In this document: positions 35,295 through 44,800 of the stretch, piece after piece | Numbering within the stretch: position 1 is the stretch's first letter | Layout of the letters: each line of letters starts with the position of its first letter | DNA from: an uncultured Bacteroidales bacterium | GTDB taxonomy: Bacteria; Bacteroidota; Bacteroidia; Bacteroidales; Bacteroidaceae | Direction of reading: 5' to 3' | Assembly (NCBI GenBank): GCA_902801485.1 | Contig: CADCIP010000021.1 | Coordinates: 1-53,211, forward strand | Length of the DNA stretch: 53,211 nucleotides | Notes under the pieces: model-generated | What the model was told of the DNA's origin: nothing | Databases searched by the model: none | Seen by the model: the letters and a program-made list of their open reading frames with translations, nothing else | Program-made: the position numbers and the translations under genes

Positions 35295-35356
35295 ACTGCC
35301 ACGTTAGGCGGTAAAAATTCTCTAACTAAGGAGAAAGTTTTTTCTAACTTGGCAGT
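35295..35356. repeat. Inverted repeat ACTGCCACGTTAG / CTAACTTGGCAGT
   Basis: The 13-base arms (35295-35307 and 35344-35356) match at 12 positions and are 36 bases apart. The structure lies 34 bases beyond the pyrC stop and may end its transcript, or mark a small excised or decayed element. Confidence 0.6.
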
Positions 35357-35390
35357 TATATGGGATAGAAAAGGGTATTTTGAAAAATAT

Positions 35391-36719
35391 TTACATGTAT
35401 GGACAGGTCGCGAATCTGGCGGGTTGACCAAAAACACTGGGGTTTACTTGCGTTCCGTTCCAAACTTGCTGGCCGTTTACATAGGTGCTTTCAACGTGCC
35501 AACGGAAGGTTCTTCCTTCTAACGGACTCCAGCCACAGCGACTTAGTATAATTTCCTTGGTAACCTGCCAAGGTGTGTCGGGACGAAGCAGAACTAAGTC
35601 GGCATGATAACCTTCACGTATGAATCCACGTTTTTCTATTCCAAAGAGACGGGCAGGATTATGGCTCATGAGTTCTACCATACGTTGGATGGTAAGCACC
35701 CCTTCGTCCACAAGGCTCAGCATGGCAGGCAGACTGAACTGTACCATAGGCATTCCGCTCATAGCACGGCAGCATCCGCCTTCCTTTTCGCTTAAGAGAT
35801 GGGGTGCGTGGTCCGTACCTACAACTGTAATTCTGCCATCTGAGAGTGCCTGACGAAGTGCCTGGCGGTCTGCTATGCTCTTGATGGCAGGGTTACATTT
35901 GATGCGTGTGCCTAAAGTGGGGTAGTCCTGATCGGAGAAGAAAAGATGGGCTACGCAGGCTTCTGCAGTTATCTGCTTGTCGTTTGGAGTGAATAAATCC
36001 AGTTCCTTTGCTGTCGTCAAATGAGCTACATGCAGGCGGGCACCTGTTTCTTTGGCAAGTCTGACAGCCAGTTCCGTGCTTTGGTAGCAGGCTTCTGCAT
36101 CGCGAATCTCAGGATGATGAATGACATCCGGGTCTTCGCCATACAGGGCTTTTGCTTCTGCCATTCGCTGGTTGATGCGATTGGTGTCCTCGCAGTGTGT
36201 CATCAGAAGGGTGGGGCAATGGCGGAAGATATTGCGGAGTGCTTCCTCCTTATCTACCAGCATGTTACCAGTGCTGCTTCCCATAAAGAGTTTGACACCA
36301 GGCACGCGATGGACATCAACATTACGGATCTCCTGCAGGTTATCGTTTGTAGCCCCCAGAAAAAATCCATAGTTGACGTGGCACTTCCGGGCAGCTATCT
36401 TATAGCGTTCTTCGAGGAGGGATAATGTGGTGGTTTGAGGAGAGACATTAGGCATATCCAGAACGGTGGTAACACCCCCTGCTGCTGCAGCACGGGTTTC
36501 TGTATCCATGTCGGCTTTGTGCGTAAGACCTGGGTCGCGCATATGTACATGGTCGTCTATGATGCCAGGAAGAAGGAATAGCTTATCTTTAGCATCCTTC
36601 TTGCCTAATGCCTGTGAAGATTTTGTTATCTTGGAGATTACACCATCTTCAACACGGACAGAGCCAAGGAAGGCTTCTCCCTCGTTTACAATAACAACAT
36701 CCTTAATCTCGAAATCCAT
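35391..36719 (-). CDS. pyrC: Dihydroorotase
   Basis: This amidohydrolase closes carbamoyl-aspartate to dihydroorotate in pyrimidine synthesis. The zinc motif DDHVHMRDPG (His57, His59) lies at the N-terminal end of the barrel. It is followed by a GGVTTVLDMPN strand, LHVAHLTTAKELDLF with a further metal His, and GTDHAPHLLSEKEGG with the catalytic Asp. VKLFMGSSTGNML holds the Lys expected to be carbamylated. The length of 442 residues fits the Bacteroidetes form. The C-terminal 20 residues (VNPSVFGQPARFATCPYM) extend past the usual end and look unconserved. Its ATG directly follows the TAA of the upstream mannosyltransferase gene, so the two are one transcription unit. Confidence 0.9.
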   Translation of the reverse strand: MDFEIKDVVIVNEGEAFLGSVRVEDGVISKITKSSQALGKKDAKDKLFLLPGIIDDHVHMRDPGLTHKADMDTETRAAAAGGVTTVLDMPNVSPQTTTLSLLEERYKIAARKCHVNYGFFLGATNDNLQEIRNVDVHRVPGVKLFMGSSTGNMLVDKEEALRNIFRHCPTLLMTHCEDTNRINQRMAEAKALYGEDPDVIHHPEIRDAEACYQSTELAVRLAKETGARLHVAHLTTAKELDLFTPNDKQITAEACVAHLFFSDQDYPTLGTRIKCNPAIKSIADRQALRQALSDGRITVVGTDHAPHLLSEKEGGCCRAMSGMPMVQFSLPAMLSLVDEGVLTIQRMVELMSHNPARLFGIEKRGFIREGYHADLVLLRPDTPWQVTKEIILSRCGWSPLEGRTFRWHVESTYVNGQQVWNGTQVNPSVFGQPARFATCPYM

Positions 36720-37463
36720 TTAAGCCTTTCTTCTTACCTTTCCCAATCTTAACTTGATTACGCCAAAAAGGGCTTCGCCAAAGATGCCGCCGCTCATCTT
36801 GCTGGTTCCTAACTCGCGGTTCACAAAGATGACGGGTACTTCCTTAACCTTGAATCCTAAGCGAAGGGCTGTATATTTCATCTCAATTTGGAAAGCATAG
36901 CCCTTGAAACGGATGTTGTCGAGGTCGATAGCCTCAAGAACTTGTCGTTTGTAGCATACAAAGCCTGCAGTAGTGTCACGGAGCGAGATTCCAAGGACTG
37001 TGCGGACATAGGCTGAAGCATAATAGCTCATCAGCACACGACCTATGGGCCAGTTGACAACATTCACACCTGTAACGTACCGGCTACCTACGGAAACATC
37101 ATATCCCTCATCGTGGCAGGCAGCATAAAGGCGGGGAAGGTCGGCGGGATTGTGACTGAAGTCTGCGTCCATCTCAATCACATAATCGTACTTTTCCTCG
37201 ATGGCCCACTGGAAACCTCTTATATAGGCTGTTCCAAGACCTAACTTGCCACTACGTTCTATTAGGTGAAGGCGGTCCTGAAATTCAGAACTCATCAGAT
37301 TCTTTACTATCTGAGCTGTTCCGTCAGGACTTCCGTCGTCGATGATGAGAACATCAAAGCCTTTTTCAAGGCTGGTAACAGCCCTGATGATGGCTTCTAT
37401 GTTTTCCTTCTCGTTATATGTGGGAATGATAACAATGCTATCGTTCTTATGTCTTGATTCCAT
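36720..37463 (-). CDS. Polyprenol monophosphomannose synthase (GT2, DPM1-like)
   Basis: A family 2 glycosyltransferase that loads mannose (or a related sugar) from its nucleotide form onto a polyprenyl phosphate at the inner membrane. The nucleotide-sugar site shows VIIPTYNEKENI, then IIDDGSPDGT (40-49) and the metal-binding MDADFSHNPADLP. The family segment TGVNVVNWPIGRVLMSYYASAYVRTVLGISLRDTTAGFVCYKR and the C-terminal KVKEVPVIFVNRELGTSKMS are also present. There is no C-terminal membrane domain, as in the soluble bacterial DPM1 type. It could supply mannosyl donors for surface glycans or protein O-glycosylation. It is directly joined to pyrC and diverges from guaA. Confidence 0.88.
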   Translation of the reverse strand: MESRHKNDSIVIIPTYNEKENIEAIIRAVTSLEKGFDVLIIDDGSPDGTAQIVKNLMSSEFQDRLHLIERSGKLGLGTAYIRGFQWAIEEKYDYVIEMDADFSHNPADLPRLYAACHDEGYDVSVGSRYVTGVNVVNWPIGRVLMSYYASAYVRTVLGISLRDTTAGFVCYKRQVLEAIDLDNIRFKGYAFQIEMKYTALRLGFKVKEVPVIFVNRELGTSKMSGGIFGEALFGVIKLRLGKVRRKA

Positions 37464-37485
37464 ACATTATTTATATTATATAGGG

Positions 37486-37493
37486 CAAAGATA
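37486..37493 (-). promoter_or_regulatory. -7 box for the mannosyltransferase-pyrC unit
   Basis: TATCTTTG on the minus strand, 22 bases upstream of the start. The nearest TTG is too far (24 bases) for a good -33 box. Confidence 0.55.
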
Positions 37494-37590
37494 CGTTTTT
37501 TTGTATTTATTGGACTACAATTAGATTAAAAAGTTTATGCTTTTGTTGAAAAAACGTGTATTTCCAATACAATGATATGAATAATCTTTG

Positions 37591-37598
37591 TAACTTTG
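37591..37598 (+). promoter_or_regulatory. -7 box for guaA
   Basis: TAACTTTG lies 32 bases ahead of the chosen guaA start. A -33 box is not clear. Confidence 0.55.
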
Positions 37599-37630
37599 CA
37601 GCCATAAAAATTAAAGTAGGTCAGCCGCTT

Positions 37631-39286
37631 ATGCAGCAACAAAAAGTTATTATTTTAGATTTTGGTTCACAGACGACCCAGCTCATAGCCAGAAGATTAC
37701 GTGAGTTGGACACATTTTGTGAAATTCTTCCTTATAATAAATTCCCCGTTGGCGACCCTGATGTAATAGGTGTTATCCTGGCAGGAAGTCCCTATAGTGT
37801 TTACGATCCGGAAGCCTTTAAGGTGGATTTAAGCCAGTTTATAGGCAAACTTCCCGTCTTGGGAATCTGCTATGGTGCCCAGTACATTGCTTATAATAAT
37901 GGCGGTAATGTAGAGCCGGCAGGTAGTAGGGAATATGGTAGGCAGAACCTGAAAACCATAGATAAGGATTGCCCGTTGTTTAAGGGATTCGACGACAACA
38001 GTCAGGTTTGGATGTCGCATGGCGATACTATCACTGCTATTCCTGCAGGTGCGCAGGTTGCAGCTAGCACCCAGCAGGTGCAGAATGCAGCTTACTACAT
38101 ACCATCGTTTAACGGTGGCAAGCCTGTGTTTGGTGTGCAGTTCCATCCTGAGGTGTTCCATAGTGTTCAGGGTACGCTCTTGCTGAAGAACTTTGTCGTG
38201 GATGTTTGTGGCGGCAGACAAGACTGGTCGGCAGCCAACTATATAGAGACAACAGTACGGGAGTTACGTCAGCAGATAGGAACAGACCGCGTAATACTTG
38301 GCTTGTCCGGTGGCGTTGACAGTAGCGTTTGTGCCGTATTGCTGAATAGGGCTATCGGTAACCAGCTGACCTGTATCTTCGTTGATCATGGTATGCTTCG
38401 AAAGAACGAATTTACAGATGTGATGCGTGATTACGAATGCTTGGGCTTGAATGTGATAGGTGTAAATGCCAGCGAAAAGTTTCTGTCGGACCTTGCAGGA
38501 GTAACGGATCCCGAGCATAAACGCAAGATAATTGGCCGCGACTTTATAGAGGTGTTTAACGAGCAGGCAAAAGCCATTATCGAGCACTCACGCCAGGGAA
38601 ATCAGGATGGTGCTGTCCGTTGGTTGGCTCAGGGTACAATTTATCCGGACCGTATCGAGAGTCTGAATATTACAGGAAAGGTTATTAAGAGTCATCATAA
38701 TGTGGGAGGATTACCCGAGGAGATGCACCTCTCTCTCTGTGAACCCTTGAAATGGCTGTTCAAAGACGAGGTTCGTAGGGTAGGGCGTGAGTTAGGTATG
38801 CCCGAGCATTTAATTACCCGTCATCCTTTCCCCGGTCCAGGTCTGGCTGTCCGCATACTTGGTGCAATAACCCCCGAAAAAGTACGTATTTTGCAGGATG
38901 CTGATGATATTTATATCCGAGGCCTCCGCGAATATAAGGTAAAGCTTAGTGGCGAAGAAGCCCGTCGTGTGTTAGCTGCCGGTGTTCCTGCAAATATGCA
39001 GAATGGTGAAATCGAAGTCAGTCTTTACGATCAGATCTGGCAGGCAGGAACCGTCTTGCTTTCCGAAGTTTGCAGTGTAGGTGTTATGGGTGATGAACGT
39101 ACTTACGAGAACCCTGTTGCTCTGCGTGCAGTAACCAGTACCGATGCAATGACTGCCGACTGGGCACATCTTCCTTATGACTTTATGGCTAAGATAAGCA
39201 ACGAGATTATAAATAAGGTAAAAGGTGTAAATAGAGTATGCTATGACATATCATCTAAACCGCCTTCGACAATCGAGTGGGAATAA
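37631..39286 (+). CDS. guaA: GMP synthase (glutamine-hydrolysing)
   Basis: GuaA converts XMP to GMP using ATP and glutamine. The ATG at 37631 ([14 protein letters not shown]) matches the family start; a longer frame upstream overlaps the promoter. The class I amidotransferase domain shows [10 protein letters not shown], the nucleophile Cys80 in GICYGAQ, and FHPEVFHS with the His and Glu of the triad. The ATP-pyrophosphatase domain has the P-loop GLSGGVDSS, and the C-terminal dimerisation domain ends in the usual [16 protein letters not shown]. At 551 residues it is slightly longer than many homologues. A terminator hairpin follows within 10 bases. It is monocistronic and divergent from the mannosyltransferase gene. 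Confidence 0.95.
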   Translation: MQQQKVIILDFGSQTTQLIARRLRELDTFCEILPYNKFPVGDPDVIGVILAGSPYSVYDPEAFKVDLSQFIGKLPVLGICYGAQYIAYNNGGNVEPAGSREYGRQNLKTIDKDCPLFKGFDDNSQVWMSHGDTITAIPAGAQVAASTQQVQNAAYYIPSFNGGKPVFGVQFHPEVFHSVQGTLLLKNFVVDVCGGRQDWSAANYIETTVRELRQQIGTDRVILGLSGGVDSSVCAVLLNRAIGNQLTCIFVDHGMLRKNEFTDVMRDYECLGLNVIGVNASEKFLSDLAGVTDPEHKRKIIGRDFIEVFNEQAKAIIEHSRQGNQDGAVRWLAQGTIYPDRIESLNITGKVIKSHHNVGGLPEEMHLSLCEPLKWLFKDEVRRVGRELGMPEHLITRHPFPGPGLAVRILGAITPEKVRILQDADDIYIRGLREYKVKLSGEEARRVLAAGVPANMQNGEIEVSLYDQIWQAGTVLLSEVCSVGVMGDERTYENPVALRAVTSTDAMTADWAHLPYDFMAKISNEIINKVKGVNRVCYDISSKPPSTIEWE

Positions 39287-39295
39287 CAGAATACA

Positions 39296-39328
39296 GAAAG
39301 GGCCTGAGAATAAACCTCAAGCCCTTTC
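39296..39328. terminator. Terminator between guaA and rpiB
   Basis: GAAAGGGC-TGAG and CTCA-GCCCTTTC pair with one mismatch around a 7-base loop. It sits between two convergent stop codons and probably serves both. Confidence 0.75.
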
Positions 39329-39336
39329 GCGTATAG

Positions 39337-39771
39337 TTATTTACAGGGAATCTTGTCAACACGCCTTTTGTGGCGTCCTCCCTCGAAAGAGGTTGTCAGA
39401 AACTCATCCATAATAGCATCTGCTTCAGCATTGGTAATAAACCTGCCGGGCATTACCAGCACGTTGGCATCGTTATGCTGACGGATCAGATGTGCTATTT
39501 CCGGAATCCAGCAAAGTCCGGCCCTTACACCCTGATGTTTATTGAGCGTTATGCTGATACCTTCACCGCTGCCACAGACAGCAATCCCCGGGTAAACGGA
39601 ACCTGCTTCAATGGCAGAACCCAAAGCATGTCCGAAATCGGGATAGTCGCAACTTTCCTCGCTGTAGGTTCCGAAATCCTCAAACTCCAGTCCCTTGGCA
39701 GTCAGGTACTCTTTCACATGTTCCTTCAGCGGAAATCCAGCATGATCGCTGGCTAATCCTATCTTCTTCAT
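39337..39771 (-). CDS. rpiB: Ribose-5-phosphate isomerase B
   Basis: RpiB interconverts ribose 5-phosphate and ribulose 5-phosphate in the non-oxidative pentose phosphate pathway. The family features are all visible: IGLASDHAGFPLK (D9, H10), the DYPDFGHALG segment, the catalytic Cys66 in VCGSGEGISI, the anion-hole NKHQGVRAGLC, and His99 in RQHNDANVLVMPGR. At 144 residues it has the normal length. It starts 6 bases after the transketolase stop, so the two pentose-phosphate enzymes are co-transcribed and work on the same intermediates. Confidence 0.95.
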   Translation of the reverse strand: MKKIGLASDHAGFPLKEHVKEYLTAKGLEFEDFGTYSEESCDYPDFGHALGSAIEAGSVYPGIAVCGSGEGISITLNKHQGVRAGLCWIPEIAHLIRQHNDANVLVMPGRFITNAEADAIMDEFLTTSFEGGRHKRRVDKIPCK

Positions 39772-39777
39772 CGCGCG

Positions 39778-41811
39778 TTAAGCCTGAAGCATTTCCTTAA
39801 CCTGATTGTAAACATTCTCTGCCGTAAAGCCCAATTTCTCGTCTAACACCTTGTAGGGAGCCGAGAAACCAAAACTCTCCAAGCCCCAGACGCGGCTGCA
39901 TGGATCAGCACCTATCATAAATCCCTGAAGGTTCACAGGCAGACCGGCTGTAAGGCCAAATACCTTACTGCCAACGGGGACAATCTGTTGCTGGTATTCT
40001 GTTGACTGCTCGCGGAAGAGACCCTCGCTGGGGATGCTTACGATTCGTACTTTCACTCCATCCTCACGTAATAGCTTAGCACCAGCTTCCAAGGTGGAAA
40101 CTTCTGAGCCAGAGGCAAGCAGGATTACATCGAACTTCTCGTCGCTTCCTGCAACAATGTATGCGCCCTTGGTTGCTTGGTTGTAGTCGTTGCCATTGGG
40201 CAGGAACTCTATGTTCTGGCGCGAGAAGATCAAGGCTGTTGGCGTACTGGTATTCTCCATAGCCATACGCCAGCAAACGGTAGTTTCCTTGGCATCGGCG
40301 GGACGCAGTACCAGCATTGAGTTACATCCGCTATGGTTCTTCAGTTTCTCCATCAGGCGGATTTGTGCTTCCTGCTCAACGGGCTCGTGTGTAGGACCGT
40401 CTTCACCTACACGGAAGGCATCGTGTGTCCAGATGAACTTCACCGGCAGTTCCATAAGTGCAGCCATGCGAATGGCAGGCTTCATGTAGTCGCTGAATAC
40501 AAAGAATGTTCCGCAAGCGGAGATTACACCACCATGCAGGGCCATACCTATACAGCAGCACGCCATCGTCAGCTCAGCTACACCAGCCTGGAAGAAGCCG
40601 CCTGCGTAGTTGTCTTTTGTTATGGAAGTTGCTCCACCCTTCAGGAAACCGTCTGTCTTATCGGAGTTGCTCAGGTCGGCAGAAGCTACAATCATATTAG
40701 GAACTTGTTTAGCCAAGAAGTTCAGGCAGGCAGCGGAAGCGTTACGTGTAGCATCGTTGTCCTTCTGTTGAATCTCGTCCCAGTTGACAGCGGGAACCTT
40801 CTTGGCAAACCAATCGTTCAGTTGGGTAGCCATGTCTATATTCTTCTCTGCCCAGTTCTTTTCCTCATCATAACGCTTGGCAACAATATTCTCGAGTTCC
40901 TTCTTACGAGCTTCGTATATGGCCTGTACTTCGGGCAGGATTACGAATGGGTTGTCTGGATCTCCTCCAAGGTTCTTGATGGTGTTACGGAAAGCGTCAC
41001 CGCCAAGGGGTGCTCCGTGGGTGCTGCAGTTACGCTCGTAGCTGGTACCGTCACCCTTTAGGGCTCCCTTGCCCATAATAGTCTTTCCGATGATAAGGGT
41101 AGGCTTGTCTTTAACGGCTTTAGCTTTTTCTATAGCTTGACGAATCTGAGCAACGTCGTTTCCGTTAATCTCGATAACCTCCCACTGCAGGGCACGATAC
41201 TTAGCTGCGGTGTCCTCGTTCATTACAACCTCAGTTTCTGTTGACAACTGAATGTCGTTGGAATCGTAGAACATAATCAGGTTGTCCAACGCCAGATTTC
41301 CTGCTATACGTGCAGCACCCTGACTGATTTCCTCCTGGATGCCACCGTCGCTGATGTAGGCATAGATGGTTTCTTTCTCGAATGTGGGGTTACCAGTCTT
41401 GGCAGCCAGGAATTTAGCGGCAATGGCAGCACCAACAGCGTATGCATGTCCCTGTCCCAGGGGACCGGAACTGTTTTCTATTCCACGCTGATAGCATACC
41501 TCGGGATGTCCTGGGGTAGGAGAGCCCCATTGTCTCAGTTGTTGTATTTCTTCCAAAGAATATTTCCCGATGAGTGTCAGTTGGGCATATAGCATGGGAG
41601 CCATGTGTCCGGGATCAAGGAAGAAACGGTCTCGCCCAATCCAGGTTGGATTCTTGGGGTCGTACTGCAGATATTCGCTGTAAAGCACGTTGATAAAGTC
41701 GGCTCCACCCATGGCACCGCCAGGATGACCGCTTTTTGCTTTCTCTACCATAGAGGCAGCCAGGATACGTATGTTATCGGCTGCGCGGTTCATTGTTTGA
41801 ATGCTGTTCAT
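39778..41811 (-). CDS. tkt: Transketolase
   Basis: Transketolase moves two-carbon units between sugar phosphates using thiamine diphosphate. The N-terminal part shows SMVEKAKSGHPGGAMGGADF, RDRFFLDPGHMAPMLYA and GQGHAYAVGAA. The cofactor-binding motif reads AYISDGGIQEEISQG, so the first Gly of the usual GDG is Ser here; the same region is otherwise intact. The pyrimidine-binding domain has FIWTHDAFRVGEDGPTHEPVEQ, and the C-terminal domain SRVWGLESFG. The length of 677 residues is standard for a full-length enzyme. It is first in an operon with rpiB and has its own promoter, so it is not dependent on the TldD/E gene upstream. Confidence 0.95.
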   Translation of the reverse strand: MNSIQTMNRAADNIRILAASMVEKAKSGHPGGAMGGADFINVLYSEYLQYDPKNPTWIGRDRFFLDPGHMAPMLYAQLTLIGKYSLEEIQQLRQWGSPTPGHPEVCYQRGIENSSGPLGQGHAYAVGAAIAAKFLAAKTGNPTFEKETIYAYISDGGIQEEISQGAARIAGNLALDNLIMFYDSNDIQLSTETEVVMNEDTAAKYRALQWEVIEINGNDVAQIRQAIEKAKAVKDKPTLIIGKTIMGKGALKGDGTSYERNCSTHGAPLGGDAFRNTIKNLGGDPDNPFVILPEVQAIYEARKKELENIVAKRYDEEKNWAEKNIDMATQLNDWFAKKVPAVNWDEIQQKDNDATRNASAACLNFLAKQVPNMIVASADLSNSDKTDGFLKGGATSITKDNYAGGFFQAGVAELTMACCCIGMALHGGVISACGTFFVFSDYMKPAIRMAALMELPVKFIWTHDAFRVGEDGPTHEPVEQEAQIRLMEKLKNHSGCNSMLVLRPADAKETTVCWRMAMENTSTPTALIFSRQNIEFLPNGNDYNQATKGAYIVAGSDEKFDVILLASGSEVSTLEAGAKLLREDGVKVRIVSIPSEGLFREQSTEYQQQIVPVGSKVFGLTAGLPVNLQGFMIGADPCSRVWGLESFGFSAPYKVLDEKLGFTAENVYNQVKEMLQA

Positions 41812-41845
41812 ATCTAAAATCGTTTGTTTTTTGTTTTTCTCTTTG

Positions 41846-41853
41846 CAAAGATA
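41846..41853 (-). promoter_or_regulatory. -7 box for the tkt-rpiB operon
   Basis: TATCTTTG on the minus strand, 34 bases upstream of the tkt start. The -33 region is weak. Confidence 0.55.
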
Positions 41854-41897
41854 CGCTTTTTTTGTGACACGAAAGCATTATTCCGGAAAGTTTTTAT

Positions 41898-44800
41898 TCA
41901 ATGCTTCAACTCCCTGAATCTGTCACTGATGGAGGAATCATAATACTTATCCTTGAAAGTAATCTCAGCCATCGGCAAAAGGATAGCTTGAGGATGGATA
42001 ATGGATCTTTCGTAATCCACGTCATTCTCCTTAGATGCTATAATCTCACCCATCAACTCCATTCTTGAAAGCGAAGCCCAGCAATTCAGACGGAGTTCTT
42101 CCTGCTTCCCCGTCTTGGTGTTAATGCGAATCACATTACTCCCTTTTATGATATAGGCATATTCCAAGTCTTGTTTTCTGGCTAGTTTCAACAAGTTCTT
42201 CACAAGCCTTGCATGGCTCATTGTATTGTTAGATGTGATACGGATTACGCCGTTGTGGAATTTGGTGATATGAATGTTTTTGCGAAACTCATCCCAAAAT
42301 TCATCATCCAACCCAAGCCATTCGTTACCTGTCGATTTCAATGATTTTGGCGAGGGAATTCGGCCTGAGAGCTGATTTACCAGCACGCCATTTCGTATCA
42401 GTTCTATCGTGGCAGGACGTATGCCGTCGGCATCATATTTCTGGTATCTGAACAAACGACGGCCATTATACACAGAGTCGTTACCCAACTGCCATACAGA
42501 CAGGCTATTGCTGATAACTTTCTTTCCTATTTTCTTATAAGAGTCATTGTACTCACGTGAGGAGAGATCAAACCTACTGCTAATGTATTGGCTTATGTTT
42601 GGGGAATACAATTTATTTTCGTCTATCAACGCTTCCATGGCTCCATAATTCTCGAATAATACGGGTCCTATGTATTCTCTTTCCTCCGGGTGTAACAAGT
42701 TCTCCTGAGCTATTGAAAGTTTGGCAAATCTTTCCATGCTAGCTAACAGAGAATCTGTTGGCGGAATCTCCTTCATATCGTATGCCAAGATATAATAATT
42801 ATAATCGAAGGTCTTTCCCTCCGGAGTAGGGATATCAACTTCTGCATTTATTGTAATCTTCTTTCGGGGGATACGTCTGTGCAACCCGTCAGAGGTAACC
42901 CTGTAATAGTCTGTGTAGTTCAGTTTTATTATAACGTGGGGGTTAATCAGCGAAGGGTATCTCTTGAACACGGCAGACAAGGTATCGGCAAGGACTTTCA
43001 ACTTCTGTGTGTCTTCCTGCCAGTTGTCCAATGCTGAACTCTCAATAATCACATTAGCCGGTTGTTCCTGCCATTCGGGAATGCTGTCGTCTATGAATTC
43101 CTGTGCTCTCTGCTTGATTTTTGAGACAGCCTCGACAGATTCCTTAAATTGTACGTCCGTTTGATTCCACAATTCCCTGCGTATATGATTGTAGCTGATT
43201 TCGTCCGGCAATTCGAATAGTACTCCTCCATACTTGTTGCTATGTGTTGTTCCCATCTTATTACCGGCAATAACGTTTACAATACCAGTGTTTTTGATTT
43301 CTCCTGAGTTGAATTTCTTGCAGGCACCCAATGCAGATTCTATTCTGGCAGAGGCACGACGACGAAGGACGTAGTCAATGAAATATGGCTTTATGCCGTC
43401 TGAATTTTGCAGGCTATCCTGGCTGCGTTTCATCTCATCGGCCATAGCACGGAAGATAAGAGAGTCCGTCTCTATTCCGTTCAGTTCTTCCTTTCGGACA
43501 AATTCCGGATAAGGAAGAAAGGGAGGCTGTTTGCCTTTGTTCTCCTTGATACACTGGGTCTCCATCTGCGAAACATATAGCATGGGCGAAGTGCTGGAAA
43601 CGGGTATCCATCCGGACTGCGCCCCGCATCTGCCATTAAATATTTTCATCTTGCCACCTGCGGCCTTTATGTTACTGAAAGCCGATAGCGGAGTACCTAT
43701 AAAGGAAACGCCGCGTACTAAGGAATCTGGCCGGCCGTCGGCATAAACCCTATATGTCTCGATAGGTACCACGTTAAAGGACGATACTCTGTTAGTATTG
43801 TTGCTGGTGGTGGTCCATCCATTGCTGACGGTACGGATGTAGTAGCCGTATTCCTTGTTGTTCTGTTTCAGGTCTTGAACGAACATCTCGCGTAGTTGCT
43901 GCTCTGTATAAGGATGATTGGTCTCCACAATCAGGTTAGACTGGCGGGGTATTGGCTTTTCGCCGAATGCAGCGCGTCCGTGTCCGTTGCTGGGGGCATC
44001 TCCCTCCTTTTGAGGTGCTGCGTGCAGAAGGTTCTTCATGATGCCATCCTTTATACATTCCACTCTTTTGCCCTTGCAGCCATCATCATCATATAGGTAA
44101 TTTCCCCAAACTGGAATACCGTTTATATTATTAATGGTGGGGTCACAAGTAACATTCATATCTGAGGGCAATACATTTTTCCCTATCATAGGCTTGAATT
44201 CCGAGTCGTCCTTCTCCAAACGATGTCCCAGAACTTCGTGGAAGAAAACACCGCTGGCCTCCCCCGAAAAGAGAACGGGACCACTGTATGCCTCGGCCAT
44301 AGGTGCCTTGCTCAATGACGTTACTCGTATAATAAGGTCGTGCATGGCTTCGTGAAGGACATCTTCACTTGGAAGCCCAGAATCGTCAAATGCGACAAAA
44401 TCCTTTGTCAGTGAACATTCGCTACCATTCTCGTCGGTGGCAGATGCATTCAAGCCTACCCATAAAGTCTTTCTGTTCTGGGCAATGGCTGTCCCTTCTG
44501 AACTAACAATATATTCCCTTTCTGTTTTACAGTCAAAGATAGCCCTGCATACAACAGAGGCATTGCCTACCTGATTCAGGGTTACCCTGTTCAGTATGCC
44601 TTTCCACTTTTCCCTGTCGATTTCCTGAGGGAGGATGGGCCCCTCATAATATTTCTCTCCCTTCGTCTGAGTGGGTGCAGTGACCGTGTTCTTTCCGCCT
44701 TGCTTTAATAGTTTCCTGTACACAGCCATTGTTCCCATGTATTTCTTATTCAGGGTACTCCAGATAACATCCTTAATGGCATCTTCATTATTGGTCAGGG

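Noticed and set aside
35244-35522. A 92-codon plus-strand frame at the pyrC 3' end
   Set aside because: It overlaps the pyrC coding end in antisense, has no start signal, and spans the inverted repeat at 35295-35356.
40333-41061. A 242-codon plus-strand frame antisense to transketolase
   Set aside because: It is fully covered by the strongly supported tkt gene; long antisense frames are common in such codon use.
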